DNA from: Pseudomonadota bacterium | GTDB taxonomy: Bacteria > Pseudomonadota > Gammaproteobacteria > Burkholderiales > Ferrovaceae | Assembly: GCA_021805725.1 (NCBI GenBank) | Contig: JAJZEH010000110.1 | Location: 62,001-126,000, forward strand | DNA length: 64,000 nucleotides | Reading direction: 5' to 3' | Part shown: positions 39,866 to 48,166 of the stretch, piece after piece | How positions within the stretch are numbered: the stretch's first letter is position 1 | Layout: each line of letters starts with the position of its first letter | Made by a program: the position numbers and the translations under genes | The notes under the pieces: generated by a model | What the model was told of the DNA's origin: nothing | The model's database searches: none | The model's input: the letters and a program-made list of their open reading frames with translations, nothing else

Positions 39866-40701
39866 GCGCTCACTACGAAGAAATCCCCGCACCCGCAAAA
39901 CTGAATCTGTTCCTGCATGTCACCGGCCGGCGTCCGGACGGTTACCACACCCTGCAAACCCTGTTCATTTTCCTGGATTATGGCGACACGCTGGATATTG
40001 CGCTCACCGAGACAGGGGAGATTCGCCAGCGAGTTCCGCTTTCCGGGATCGCCCCTGACGAGAACCTTTGCATCAGGGCGGCGCGATTATTGCAGCAGGC
40101 CAGCGGAGTGGGTTACGGCGCAGTCATCGACATTCGCAAAAAAATTCCGCTGGGCGGGGGGCTGGGCGGGGGCAGCTCTGATGCGGCAACCACATTGCTG
40201 GCGCTCAATCGCCTCTGGGGGCTGGGCTGGGCACGCGAACGGCTGGCAGCGCTGGGGTTGCAGCTGGGTGCAGATGTGCCTGTTTTCATTGGGGGGCATG
40301 CTGCGTTTGCGGAGGGTGTTGGCGAGCAATTGACGCCGGTGACGGTGCCCGAATGCTGGTATCTGGTCGCCCACCCCGGAATTGCCATCTCCACCCGCGA
40401 AATCTTCGGGGATCCTGATTTGACAAGGGATTCGATCCCGGTCAAAATGTGCGACTTTTCGGTGGGATTTGGCCGCAACGACCTGCAATCTGCGGTGGTG
40501 CGTCGCTATCCGGAGGTGTCCCGGCTGCTGGAGTGGCTGGGCCGCTGGGGAGATGCGCGGATGACGGGCTCGGGGGCATGCTGTTTCGTCCCCTTTGAGG
40601 AAGCATCCAAAGCAGAGTCGGCGTTGCTGCAAATGTCACCGGAGTACAAAGGGTTCATTGCCCGCGGGATGAATCAACATCCCTTGCGGGATTGGGTGTA
40701 G
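39862..40701 (+). CDS. ispE: 4-diphosphocytidyl-2-C-methyl-D-erythritol kinase
   Basis: GHMP kinase of the non-mevalonate isoprenoid pathway. The 279-residue product has [21 protein letters not shown] near the N terminus, the ATP loop [14 protein letters not shown], and the C-terminal [11 protein letters not shown]. The start is GTG 39862, overlapping the lolB TGA (GTGA); an in-frame ATG eight codons earlier is less likely because the family starts close to the PAPAKLN motif. The tRNA-Gln gene lies six bases downstream. Confidence 0.94.
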   Translation: MSAHYEEIPAPAKLNLFLHVTGRRPDGYHTLQTLFIFLDYGDTLDIALTETGEIRQRVPLSGIAPDENLCIRAARLLQQASGVGYGAVIDIRKKIPLGGGLGGGSSDAATTLLALNRLWGLGWARERLAALGLQLGADVPVFIGGHAAFAEGVGEQLTPVTVPECWYLVAHPGIAISTREIFGDPDLTRDSIPVKMCDFSVGFGRNDLQSAVVRRYPEVSRLLEWLGRWGDARMTGSGACCFVPFEEASKAESALLQMSPEYKGFIARGMNQHPLRDWV

Positions 40702-40707
40702 CGCTAC

Positions 40708-40782
40708 AGGGGAGTCGCCAAGTGGTAAGGCACCGGATTTTGATTCCGGCATTCGTAGGTTCGATCCCTACCTCCCCTGCCA
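40708..40782 (+). tRNA. tRNA-Gln (anticodon TTG)
   Basis: A complete 75-base cloverleaf with encoded CCA. The acceptor stem AGGGGAG (40708-40714) pairs with CTCCCCT (40772-40778). The anticodon stem CCGGA/TCCGG holds loop TTTTGAT, with anticodon TTG at 40740-40742; the T arm contains GGTTCGATCC. It reads CAA and, by wobble, CAG. It lies between ispE and prs, its usual site in betaproteobacteria. Confidence 0.97.
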
Positions 40783-40816
40783 TGGAATCGCCCGACCACT
40801 TCATGCCAGGAGCTCC

Positions 40817-41767
40817 ATGTCGTCTGCCAACCTGATGGTGTTTACCGGCACCGCCAATCCAAAGCTTGCCAGCGAGGTGGCAGCACACCTCAATATTTCC
40901 GTAGGGCGTGCCACGGTAGGCCGCTTCAGCGATGGCGAAGTGATGGTGGAGATCCTCGAAAACGTTCGGGGCAAGGACTGCTTCATCCTGCAATCCACCT
41001 GCGCGCCCACCAATGACCACCTCATGGAGGTCATGGTGATGTGCGATGCGCTCAAGCGTTCATCGGCGGCGCGCATCACCGCGGCCATCCCCTATTTTGG
41101 CTATGCCCGCCAGGACCGGCGACCGCGTTCGGCGCGTGTGGCCATTTCGGCCAAGGTGGTGGCCAACATGCTGCAGGGTGCCGGTGTGGACCGGGTGCTG
41201 ACGATGGATTTGCACTCTGACCAGATTCAGGGCTTTTTCGACATTCCGGTGGATAACGTATATTCAACGCCGGTGCTGCTGGGCGATGTCTGGCGCTCCG
41301 GGCACCAGGACCTCACCGTCGTTTCACCTGACGTGGGAGGGGTGGTGCGAGCGCGGGCCATGGCCAAGCGCCTGGAAGCCGATCTCGTGATCATTGACAA
41401 GCGGCGCCCCAAACCCAACGTCGCCCAGGTGATGAACGTCATTGGCGACGTGGCCGGGCGCGTCTGCCTCATCATGGATGACATGGTGGATACGGCCAAT
41501 ACATTGTGCGAGGCGGCTGCCGCACTTAAAAACCATGGGGCCGCCAAGGTGTTGGCCTACATCACCCATCCGGTATTGTCCGGTCCGGCCGTGGACCGCA
41601 TCGCGCAATCGGCACTGGACGAGCTGGTGGTGACGGACACCATTCCGCTGTCCGAAAAGGCCTTGGCCTGCTCGCGTATTCGCCAGCTGGGCATTGCCGG
41701 CTTGATGGCTGAGACGATGCGTCGCATCAGCGATGAGGACTCGGTCAGCTCGCTGTTTATGGAATAG
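40817..41767 (+). CDS. prs: Ribose-phosphate pyrophosphokinase
   Basis: Makes PRPP from ribose 5-phosphate and ATP for nucleotides, histidine and tryptophan. The 316-residue product has [10 protein letters not shown], the flexible loop [17 protein letters not shown] (about 92-108), catalytic H133 in [11 protein letters not shown], and the PRPP loop DDMVDTANT (221-229). It is the class I bacterial form at full length. A hairpin with a T-run separates it from rplY. Confidence 0.97.
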   Translation: MSSANLMVFTGTANPKLASEVAAHLNISVGRATVGRFSDGEVMVEILENVRGKDCFILQSTCAPTNDHLMEVMVMCDALKRSSAARITAAIPYFGYARQDRRPRSARVAISAKVVANMLQGAGVDRVLTMDLHSDQIQGFFDIPVDNVYSTPVLLGDVWRSGHQDLTVVSPDVGGVVRARAMAKRLEADLVIIDKRRPKPNVAQVMNVIGDVAGRVCLIMDDMVDTANTLCEAAAALKNHGAAKVLAYITHPVLSGPAVDRIAQSALDELVVTDTIPLSEKALACSRIRQLGIAGLMAETMRRISDEDSVSSLFME

Positions 41768-41777
41768 TTTGCAGCAC

Positions 41778-41810
41778 CCCAGGCTCTGGTCGCGGAGCGT
41801 GGGTTTTATT
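41778..41810 (+). terminator. Hairpin between prs and rplY
   Basis: CCCA-G-GCTC (41778-41786) can pair with GAGC-G-TGGG (41795-41803) with one G-G mismatch around an eight-base loop, followed by TTTTATT. It may be a terminator after prs or an attenuator before rplY. rplY begins 24 bases further on. Confidence 0.45.
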
Positions 41811-41833
41811 CACTGAAACCAAGGAAGACCCAA

Positions 41834-42508
41834 ATGGAAATCGAAGTCATCAAACGAACTGTGCAGGGCACCGGAGCGAGCCGCCGCCTGCGCCACAACG
41901 GACGCGTACCTGGCATCCTGTATGGTGCCGGCAAGGATGCGCTGGCCATCGAGCTCGACCACAACGAACTGTTTCACAAACTGCGTCAGGAGGCGTTTCA
42001 TGCTTCCGTACTGACCCTCAAGCTTGACGGCGAAGCTCAGCCGGCCCTGCTGCGTGACGTGCAGATGCATCCCTTCCGTCCCATCGTCCTGCACGTGGAC
42101 TTTCAGCGCGTGGACAGCACCCGCAAGATTCACATGAAGGTTCCGCTGCACTTCATCAATGGTGAAATCAGCCCCGGGGTGAAACTGTCCGGAGCCAATA
42201 TCAGCCACATCCTCAACGAAGTGGAAGTGCTGTGTCTGCCGGCGGATCTGCCCGAATTTATCGAGGTGGACCTCAAGGATCTGACCGTTGGCCATTCCCT
42301 GCATCTGTCAGACATCAAGGTGCCTGCCGGCATCGAGTTTGCCGCAGTGGTCAAGGGTGAAAATCCGGCCGTGGCCGCCGCCGTTCTGCCGCGTGCAGCC
42401 CGGGTGGAAGATGAGGCGACCGCAGCGCCGGTATCTGCCGCAGATGTTCCTGCTGCCAACCAGAAGGCTCCTGTGGCCGCTCCTGAAGCAGGCAAGGACA
42501 AGAAGTAA
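41834..42508 (+). CDS. rplY: 50S ribosomal protein L25, long (CTC/TL5) form
   Basis: Binds 5S rRNA. The 224-residue product has the L25 domain (TGASRRLRHNGRVPGILYGAG) and the C-terminal TL5 domain (VPLHFINGEISPGVKL, LPEFIEVDLKDLTVGHSLHL), then an alanine-rich tail. This two-domain general-stress type is normal in betaproteobacteria, unlike the 94-residue E. coli L25. The ribosome binding site AAGGAAG precedes the ATG. Confidence 0.95.
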   Translation: MEIEVIKRTVQGTGASRRLRHNGRVPGILYGAGKDALAIELDHNELFHKLRQEAFHASVLTLKLDGEAQPALLRDVQMHPFRPIVLHVDFQRVDSTRKIHMKVPLHFINGEISPGVKLSGANISHILNEVEVLCLPADLPEFIEVDLKDLTVGHSLHLSDIKVPAGIEFAAVVKGENPAVAAAVLPRAARVEDEATAAPVSAADVPAANQKAPVAAPEAGKDKK

Positions 42509-42520
42509 ATCCATCACCCA

Positions 42521-42555
42521 ACCCCGGTGCCGCGTACGCGGGCCGGGGTGGTTTC
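42521..42555 (+). terminator. Strong hairpin after rplY
   Basis: ACCCCGG (42521-42527) pairs with CCGGGGT (42543-42549), and an inner CCGC/GCGG stem closes a GTAC loop. The following GGTTTCC has only three T residues, so this may be a weak or factor-assisted terminator. pth starts 19 bases later. Confidence 0.45.
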
Positions 42556-42568
42556 CTGAGTCTGCCCG

Positions 42569-43174
42569 ATGACATCTGTGCGATTGATTGTGGGTCTTGG
42601 CAACCCAGGTGCCGAATACCAGGATACGCGTCATAACGCCGGGTTCTGGTTTGTGGATCGGGTCGCCCGGACCGGGTCTGCAACTTTCCGTCATGAATCC
42701 AGATTCCATGGGGAAGTGGCGCGCGTTCTTCTGGAGGGCCAGGATCTATGGCTTCTCAAACCCCGCACCTACATGAATGACAGCGGTCGGGCCGTTGCTG
42801 CCATGGCCCACTTTTACCGTGTTGCCCCGGAACAGATCCTGGTGGTTCACGACGAACTGGATTTGCCTCCAGGAGGCGTCAAGCTCAAGAAAGGCGGCGG
42901 GGCGGCGGGCCATAATGGCTTGAAGGACCTGCTCCTGGCCCTGGACTCCCCTGATTTTTGGCGGCTAAGGGTCGGCATTGGTCATCCGGGTCAGCGTCAC
43001 CAGGTGGTGGACTATGTATTGCATCGACCTGCAAAAGCCGAGCAGGAGGCCATTGATGCCGCCCTGGATCGCGCGCTGGACGTGTTGCCATTGCTGGTCA
43101 GAGGGCAGGCAGAAGCAGCTTTGATGAATCTTCACACGCCACCCAAAGCGGGTGGCCTGACAACCAAGGATTGA
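42569..43174 (+). CDS. pth: Peptidyl-tRNA hydrolase
   Basis: Recycles tRNA from peptidyl-tRNA released early from ribosomes. The 201-residue product has [23 protein letters not shown] with catalytic H22, [23 protein letters not shown], and [12 protein letters not shown]. It is followed after four bases by ychF, the classical pair. Confidence 0.96.
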   Translation: MTSVRLIVGLGNPGAEYQDTRHNAGFWFVDRVARTGSATFRHESRFHGEVARVLLEGQDLWLLKPRTYMNDSGRAVAAMAHFYRVAPEQILVVHDELDLPPGGVKLKKGGGAAGHNGLKDLLLALDSPDFWRLRVGIGHPGQRHQVVDYVLHRPAKAEQEAIDAALDRALDVLPLLVRGQAEAALMNLHTPPKAGGLTTKD

Positions 43175-43178
43175 TGGC

Positions 43179-44270
43179 ATGAGTCTCAAATGCGGCATCG
43201 TGGGCTTGCCCAACGTGGGCAAGTCCACACTCTTCAATGCGTTGACCAAGGCGGGCATCGCGGCCGAGAACTATCCCTTCTGCACCATCGAACCCAACGT
43301 GGGGGTGGTCGAGGTTCCTGATCCGCGCCTGGCCGCCCTGTCAGAGATCGTACGCCCGGAACGCGTGGTGCCCGCCGTGACCGAGTTCGTGGACATTGCA
43401 GGGCTGGTGGCGGGGGCGTCGAAGGGTGAAGGGCTGGGCAACCAGTTCCTGGCCAACATTCGCGAAACCGATGCCATTGCCCATGTGGTGCGCTGCTTTG
43501 ATGACCCCAACGTGGTGCATGTGGCAGGGCGGGTCAATCCCGTGGACGACATCGAGACCATCAATACGGAGCTCGCACTCGCTGATCTTTCGACCGTCGA
43601 GAAGGCGGTGGTCCGCACCCAGAAAGTTGCGCGCGCGGGGGACAAGGAAGCGGTGCGACTGCTGGCGCTGCTCGACAGGGTGCAGCAGCAGCTCGATACC
43701 GGAAAACCGGTGCGCGCCATGGGCCTGGACGGGGAGGATGTCGAACTGCTGAAACCGCTTTGCCTGATTACGGCGAAACCGACACTGTATGTGGCCAATG
43801 TCCTGGAGGACGGGTTTGAAAACAACCCACTGCTGGCGCAGGTCGAGGCCCTTGCACGTGCCGAAGGGGCGCCAGTGGTTCCCATCTGTGCCGCCATGGA
43901 GGCACAGATGGCAGATCTGGACGATGAGGACAAGGCGCTGTTCCTTGCCGACATGGGTCTTGCCGAAGCGGGGCTGGACCGCCTGATCCGTGCCGTGTAC
44001 CGCCTGCTGGGACTGGAAACTTATTTCACTGCAGGGGTCAAAGAGGTGCGCGCCTGGACCATTCATGCAGGGGATACCGCCCCCCGTGCTGCCGCCGTCA
44101 TCCATAATGATTTTGAACGCGGATTCATCCGGGCCGAAGTCATTGCCTTTGCCGACTTCGTGGCTTGCCGGGGCGAGCAGGGGGCCAAGGAGGCCGGGAA
44201 AATGCGACTGGAGGGCAAGGAATACCGCGTTCAGGACGGTGACGTGATGCATTTTCGATTCAATGTCTAA
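43179..44270 (+). CDS. ychF: Redox-regulated ATPase YchF (OLA1 family)
   Basis: Ribosome-associated P-loop NTPase that prefers ATP. The 363-residue product has GLPNVGKST (9-17), the G2-G3 region [20 protein letters not shown], an inserted coiled-coil domain and a C-terminal TGS domain ending [13 protein letters not shown]. Length and ending are exactly those of the family. It closes the prs-rplY-pth-ychF run. Confidence 0.97.
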   Translation: MSLKCGIVGLPNVGKSTLFNALTKAGIAAENYPFCTIEPNVGVVEVPDPRLAALSEIVRPERVVPAVTEFVDIAGLVAGASKGEGLGNQFLANIRETDAIAHVVRCFDDPNVVHVAGRVNPVDDIETINTELALADLSTVEKAVVRTQKVARAGDKEAVRLLALLDRVQQQLDTGKPVRAMGLDGEDVELLKPLCLITAKPTLYVANVLEDGFENNPLLAQVEALARAEGAPVVPICAAMEAQMADLDDEDKALFLADMGLAEAGLDRLIRAVYRLLGLETYFTAGVKEVRAWTIHAGDTAPRAAAVIHNDFERGFIRAEVIAFADFVACRGEQGAKEAGKMRLEGKEYRVQDGDVMHFRFNV

Positions 44271-44278
44271 ACTACCCT

Positions 44279-44284
44279 TATAAT
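44279..44284 (+). promoter_or_regulatory. Consensus -10 element before the hydrolase-ACP-ketoacyl synthase genes
   Basis: A perfect TATAAT lies eight bases after the ychF stop codon. No good -35 is found at 16-18 bases upstream (closest TCGATT), so it may need an activator. A start near 44291 would leave about 60 bases of leader before the ribosome binding site AAGGAG (44339-44344). Confidence 0.5.
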
Positions 44285-44367
44285 GCGATTCACGAGACTG
44301 TAACCAAATATTACAACAAGGATTTTGAGGCACCGGACAAGGAGTAACCGCTATCGACACGATCAAC

Positions 44368-45201
44368 ATGTTGGGCAAAGGGCGCGGGGCCGTGCTGCTT
44401 TTGCATGGCCTGTATGGCACGCCGCAGCAACTGCAATACATTGGCCGCAAGCTCAATGTGGCAGGTGGGTACACCGTACGCATTCCCAATCTCCAGGGGT
44501 ATTCCGTCTTTGACGAGGCCGTCCCGAGCCAGACGACGCATTGGCGGCACTGGCTGGAGCAGGTGGAGTCACAGTTCGACGCACTGAAACGCGAGCATGA
44601 TGAAGTCAGCGTTGCGGGGCTTTGCATTGGCGCAGACCTGAGCCTGATGCTTGCAACAAAACGTAGCGCAGACATTCATGCACTCTGTCTTTACTCTGCG
44701 CCATTGCGGTACGATGGCTGGAACGTCACCTGGATGCGCTGGTTCAAGTTTTTGGGGTACTACACGCCCGTGCGCTTCATGATGTCACTCACCGAGCGCC
44801 CGCCCTACGGGCTCAAGGATGAGCGCATCCGGCAATGGGTAGCCACCCAGATGGCCAGGCGTGGCACCTCCGCGCTGGGTTCTTCACAGTCCCCATTGAC
44901 GGGTGTGCTTGAGTCGGAGCGTCTGATGAAGGAGGTGCGGCGCAACCTGCATCAGGTTTCAGCGCCAACGCTGATCATGCATGCCATCGAGGACGATCTG
45001 GCCAGCCCGCGTAACGCCGACATCATCGAAAAGTGCATCGCTTCCAGGCGGGTCAAAAAGGTCCTGCTGGAAAACTGTTATCACATCATTACCATGGATT
45101 TTGAAAAGGAGCGCGTCGCCCAGGAAACACTGGAGTTCATCAGGAAAGAACCGGCGCAAGGGGTGCAAGGTGCCGGCCTGAAACTTCAACTGGTGGGCTG
45201 A
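44368..45201 (+). CDS. Alpha/beta hydrolase with a cysteine nucleophile elbow
   Basis: The 277-residue product has the oxyanion motif LLLHGLYGTPQQL, the nucleophile elbow GLCIGA with C86 where most esterases have serine, acid D209 or D210 in AIEDDLASP, and H239 in NCYHIITMD. Cysteine elbows (GxCxG) are known in PHA synthases and some acyltransferases. ATG 44368 is 23 bases from the AAGGAG site, whereas an in-frame ATC at 44353 is eight bases away, so the true start may be ATC. It is followed by an acyl carrier protein and a ketoacyl synthase, so a thioesterase or acyl-transfer role is plausible but unproven. Confidence 0.72.
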   Translation: MLGKGRGAVLLLHGLYGTPQQLQYIGRKLNVAGGYTVRIPNLQGYSVFDEAVPSQTTHWRHWLEQVESQFDALKREHDEVSVAGLCIGADLSLMLATKRSADIHALCLYSAPLRYDGWNVTWMRWFKFLGYYTPVRFMMSLTERPPYGLKDERIRQWVATQMARRGTSALGSSQSPLTGVLESERLMKEVRRNLHQVSAPTLIMHAIEDDLASPRNADIIEKCIASRRVKKVLLENCYHIITMDFEKERVAQETLEFIRKEPAQGVQGAGLKLQLVG

Positions 45202-45211
45202 AGCAGAAATT

Positions 45212-45478
45212 ATGAGTTCATTGCCTGTCATTCAAAAAATGTTGGTTGAAGAATTCGGGTTGACCCCGGAACAGGTGCAACCCGAATCCCGGCTGGAAGA
45301 GTTGGGGGTCGATTCCCTGGCCACCGTGGAATTCATGTTCATGCTGGAAGACAAGTTCAAGCTGAAGATGACGGGTGAACCCGTTCCCATCAAGACGGTT
45401 GGCGACATTGCCCGCGAAGTGGACGCCATGGTGGCAGAGCAAGGCATATCGTTGGGCGATGAGGGGACGGTCTCCTGA
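45212..45478 (+). CDS. Acyl carrier protein
   Basis: The 88-residue helical protein has the phosphopantetheine site in LEELGVDSLATVEFMFMLED with S35 as the attachment residue. It differs from housekeeping AcpP (LGADSLDTVELV) and has a C-terminal tail of about ten residues beyond helix IV. It lies 10 bases after the hydrolase and two bases before the ketoacyl synthase, so it is probably the dedicated carrier of this cluster, not the main fatty-acid carrier. Confidence 0.88.
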   Translation: MSSLPVIQKMLVEEFGLTPEQVQPESRLEELGVDSLATVEFMFMLEDKFKLKMTGEPVPIKTVGDIAREVDAMVAEQGISLGDEGTVS

Positions 45479-45480
45479 CC

Positions 45481-46740
45481 ATGCGTCGGGTCGTCGTCAC
45501 CGGAGTGGGAGCCATCACGGCCCTGGGCGGGGATGCGGGTAGCCTGATCGAAGGATTGAACCTGGGACGCTCGGGCGTACGCCCGCTTGAGACACCCTGG
45601 GTGGAGAATCTGGCTTCGCCTCTTGCCGCGCCAGTGATGGTGCCGGTGGAAGAGCGTTTTCCAAAATTGCGCCGACTGGCGCTGGATCGCGTCGCGCAGT
45701 TATCGCTGCTGGCAACCCGCGAAGCGGTCGCCCAGGCACGGATGGATTTCAGTGGCGATGCGGGCCTGGACTGCGGCATATTCTGGGGCACGGGTATGGG
45801 TGGGGCCACGACGCTCGAGCATGCCTATGTCGAATCGCTTCTGAATCATGCGGCCCGTCCGCGCCCTTCCACCATCGTCATGTTCATGGCGAATTCGTCC
45901 ACGGGACAGATCGGCATCGAATATAAAATTCGTGGCCCCAGCTTTACCTACAGCTCGGCCTGTTCCTCTTCTGCAGTAGCCATTGGCGAGGCGTTTACAG
46001 CCATCCGCTCCGGCCGAATCCGATACGCCGTGGCGGGAGGGGGAGAGGCCCTGCTCACCCAGGGTGTAATGAAGGCCTGGGAATCCTTGCAGACGCTGGC
46101 CCGTCCCGATCCTGACCACCCTGAAACCTCCTGCCGACCCTTCGACAGGCAACGCAGCGGATTCATCCTGGGAGAAGGGTCGGGTGCGCTGATGCTGGAG
46201 GAGGAGTCTTCAGCAAGGGCAAGGGGGGCTGAAATCCTGGCCGAATTGGTGGGTTATGGCAACAGCACCGATGCGGGCCATATCACCCAGCCCGACGCAG
46301 CAGGCCAGGCGCGCGCCATGCACCAGGCTCTGGCGCAGGCAGGGCTCGAACCCAGCCAGATTCACTACATCAATGCGCACGGTACGGGCACAGTGGTAGG
46401 CGACGCCATTGAAACCCAGGCGATCAAGAGCGTATTTGGCAAAGTCGCCCACCAGATTCCGGTCAGTGCCACCAAGGCCCTGCATGGCCACCTGATGGGG
46501 GCTACGGGTGCTGTGGAGATGGTGGTCGCCCTGGGGGCGCTGCGCACCCAAATCGTTCCTCCCACGGCGCACCTGCAACACCCCGACCCCGAGTGCGACC
46601 TGGATTACGTGGTGGAGGGCGCCCGCCGGCTCGCAACCCTCGATACCGTCATGAGCAATTCCTTCGGATTTGGCGGCAACAATGCCGTCCTGATCGCCCG
46701 CCGCTATTCCGCCCGAGCCCTGGAAAGGCTGGACAGATAA
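45481..46740 (+). CDS. Beta-ketoacyl-ACP synthase, FabF-like
   Basis: Condensing enzyme of 419 residues. It has the catalytic triad C161 (YSSACSSSAVA), H300 (NAHGTGT) and H335 (TKALHGHLMGATGAVE), with K332, so it should elongate and not only decarboxylate. N- and C-terminal thiolase-like halves are complete. It lies two bases after the dedicated acyl carrier protein and far from any fabD/fabG genes in this window. The acyl product is unknown. Confidence 0.87.
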   Translation: MRRVVVTGVGAITALGGDAGSLIEGLNLGRSGVRPLETPWVENLASPLAAPVMVPVEERFPKLRRLALDRVAQLSLLATREAVAQARMDFSGDAGLDCGIFWGTGMGGATTLEHAYVESLLNHAARPRPSTIVMFMANSSTGQIGIEYKIRGPSFTYSSACSSSAVAIGEAFTAIRSGRIRYAVAGGGEALLTQGVMKAWESLQTLARPDPDHPETSCRPFDRQRSGFILGEGSGALMLEEESSARARGAEILAELVGYGNSTDAGHITQPDAAGQARAMHQALAQAGLEPSQIHYINAHGTGTVVGDAIETQAIKSVFGKVAHQIPVSATKALHGHLMGATGAVEMVVALGALRTQIVPPTAHLQHPDPECDLDYVVEGARRLATLDTVMSNSFGFGGNNAVLIARRYSARALERLDR

Positions 46741-46766
46741 TTTTTGCAGCAGGTCGGCAGTACAGA

Positions 46767-46775
46767 TGCTAATAT
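46767..46775 (+). promoter_or_regulatory. Extended -10 promoter element before the bactofilin pair
   Basis: TGC followed by TAATAT forms an extended -10 element in the 122-base gap between the ketoacyl synthase and the first bactofilin gene. TTGCAG at 46744-46749 is 20 bases upstream, too far for a standard -35. A GGGGAG ribosome binding site precedes ATG 46863. Confidence 0.4.
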
Positions 46776-46862
46776 TTATCCCGAATTGGTGAGTGCAGGT
46801 CCAAAGCAACGCTAATAAATTCAGCCTGAACTGGGGCTTGGGGTTAGAGGGGAGCAATAATA

Positions 46863-47255
46863 ATGTCCGACACCGTAGTTCAATCCGGGTGCCTGTTTGT
46901 GGGTGAAGGGGTCACCGTCAAAGGTAATTTTTCCGTTCCCAACATTGCCACCGTGGCAGGCATTCTGGAAGGCGATATCTCGGCGCACCAGGTCAACATC
47001 AGCGAAACGGGCTTCATCAAAGGATCCGTCAAGGCAGAAGTGGTGCATGTGCTGGGCGAGTTGCATGATTCCCTCGTAGCCAACAAATCTCTCTTCATCC
47101 GCTCCACGGGTTCGGTCATTGGCGACGTCAAGTACGTTGAAATCGAAATCGAAAAGAACGGCGTACTGCAGGGTCAGATTGAAAAGATAAACCGCACCGA
47201 ATCAGAGCAGGCACACGCCATGGAGCCGTTCACAAACACCCCTGGTGAGGTGTGA
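46863..47255 (+). CDS. Bactofilin family cytoskeletal protein (copy 1)
   Basis: The 130-residue product is a bactofilin: a central right-handed beta-helix of short repeats (VTVKGNFSVPNIATVAGILEGDI, then NISETGFIKGSVKAEVVHV) with little at either end. Bactofilins polymerise without nucleotides and scaffold cell-wall enzymes at curved membrane. No membrane segment is present. It is followed by a second bactofilin after six bases, and a third lies on the other strand. Confidence 0.9.
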   Translation: MSDTVVQSGCLFVGEGVTVKGNFSVPNIATVAGILEGDISAHQVNISETGFIKGSVKAEVVHVLGELHDSLVANKSLFIRSTGSVIGDVKYVEIEIEKNGVLQGQIEKINRTESEQAHAMEPFTNTPGEV

Positions 47256-47261
47256 TGAGCC

Positions 47262-47687
47262 ATGGCTATTTTTAGCAAAGGCGGCCCAAAGGACAAGGAA
47301 GACGAAACCCCCGAAGTTCCGGAAGGCTTGCCGGTTACCGGCGAGCAGGCTTCGCCAAATGGCGGCCCCCAGCATAAACCCTCGATCATCAGCGAAGGGT
47401 TTTCGTTTGTAGGGGAAGTGAACGCGACGGGATCGCTGTCGGTGGAAGGCAAGCTCAGCGGTACCGTCAATTTGTCCGCACTCAACATCAGCGCCACCGG
47501 TTCCGTGGATGGCATTGTGAACTCTGCGATCATCAACGTGAAGGGAAGGCTGTCAGGGACGGTCTCGTGCGGCGACCTGATCATTGGCGGGCGTGCCACC
47601 GTATCCGGCAAGATCACCTACAAAAAACTGACCATTCAGAAGGGCGGGGTGATCATGGGTGAAATCAAGCAGCTCCCGGCGAGCTAA
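47262..47687 (+). CDS. Bactofilin family cytoskeletal protein (copy 2)
   Basis: The 141-residue product has a disordered, charged N-terminal 40 residues (KGGPKDKEDETPEVPEGLPV) and the bactofilin core (SIISEGFSFVGEVNATGSLSVEGKL, NISATGSVDGIV, TVSGKITYKKLTIQKGG). It is more diverged from copy 1 than duplicates usually are, which suggests different partners or old duplication. It probably shares the transcript of copy 1 and converges on copy 3 with 15 bases between stops. Confidence 0.9.
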   Translation: MAIFSKGGPKDKEDETPEVPEGLPVTGEQASPNGGPQHKPSIISEGFSFVGEVNATGSLSVEGKLSGTVNLSALNISATGSVDGIVNSAIINVKGRLSGTVSCGDLIIGGRATVSGKITYKKLTIQKGGVIMGEIKQLPAS

Positions 47688-47702
47688 AGTCGATGCCTGC
47701 AT

Positions 47703-48092
47703 TTATTTCCCAGGTTTTTTGATGAGATGACCTTCGACATTGGCCCCATGTTCAACGCGAATGGAGCGGAAGGAGATGTCGCCCTTCACATTGGCCGTTT
47801 TAGCCAGCTCCACGTGTTCGGCGGCATAGATGTTTCCAAGGACCGTTCCTGCGATCAGAACCCGGTTGGCCTTGATGTCGCCGGAAATGTCGCCGGATTT
47901 GCCGATGGCGATCGTGATGTTGGAATGGGGTGGGGTTTCAAGGTCCCCCTGGACTTTGCCGTCAATCCGGATGCTGGCATGGATTTCCATGCGGCCAAAG
48001 ATCCTGGTGGACTGTCCTATGAATGAATCAAAATGTTCGGCATCGTTGGACATCTTGTCTTTGCCCTTGCGTTTGAGTATTCCCATTTTCAT
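47703..48092 (-). CDS. Bactofilin family cytoskeletal protein (copy 3)
   Basis: The 129-residue product has a short basic N terminus (MKMGILKRKGKDK), then DSFIGQSTRIFGRMEIHASIRIDGKVQGDLE and further beta-helix repeats. This layout resembles BacA-type bactofilins that pair with M23 peptidases. It is divergent from such a peptidase gene across 74 bases, and a candidate operator lies in that gap. A second possible start is the methionine at codon 14 (MSNDAEHF). Confidence 0.9.
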   Translation of the reverse strand: MKMGILKRKGKDKMSNDAEHFDSFIGQSTRIFGRMEIHASIRIDGKVQGDLETPPHSNITIAIGKSGDISGDIKANRVLIAGTVLGNIYAAEHVELAKTANVKGDISFRSIRVEHGANVEGHLIKKPGK

Positions 48093-48166
48093 CGGAGACT
48101 TGTCTTGTCGGAATCGTATTTTGACAAGTTTATATCTTCAATCCAAATTCGTTTCGCTCAACTGAC
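48093..48166. promoter_or_regulatory. Divergent promoter region of bactofilin 3 and the M23 peptidase
   Basis: Minus strand: TTGAAG (48141-48136) and TACGAT (48118-48113), 17 bases apart. Plus strand: a perfect TTGACA (48121-48126), with only a weak -10 (CAAATT, 48144-48149). The inverted repeat ACTTGTC (48098-48104) / GACAAGT (48123-48129) spans the minus -10 and the plus -35, so one regulator could control both genes. Confidence 0.5.

Noticed and set aside
40655..41020. A minus-strand frame that reads through tRNA-Gln
   Set aside because: Translation of the tRNA complement gives the familiar spurious peptide seen in many genomes; the cloverleaf is complete.
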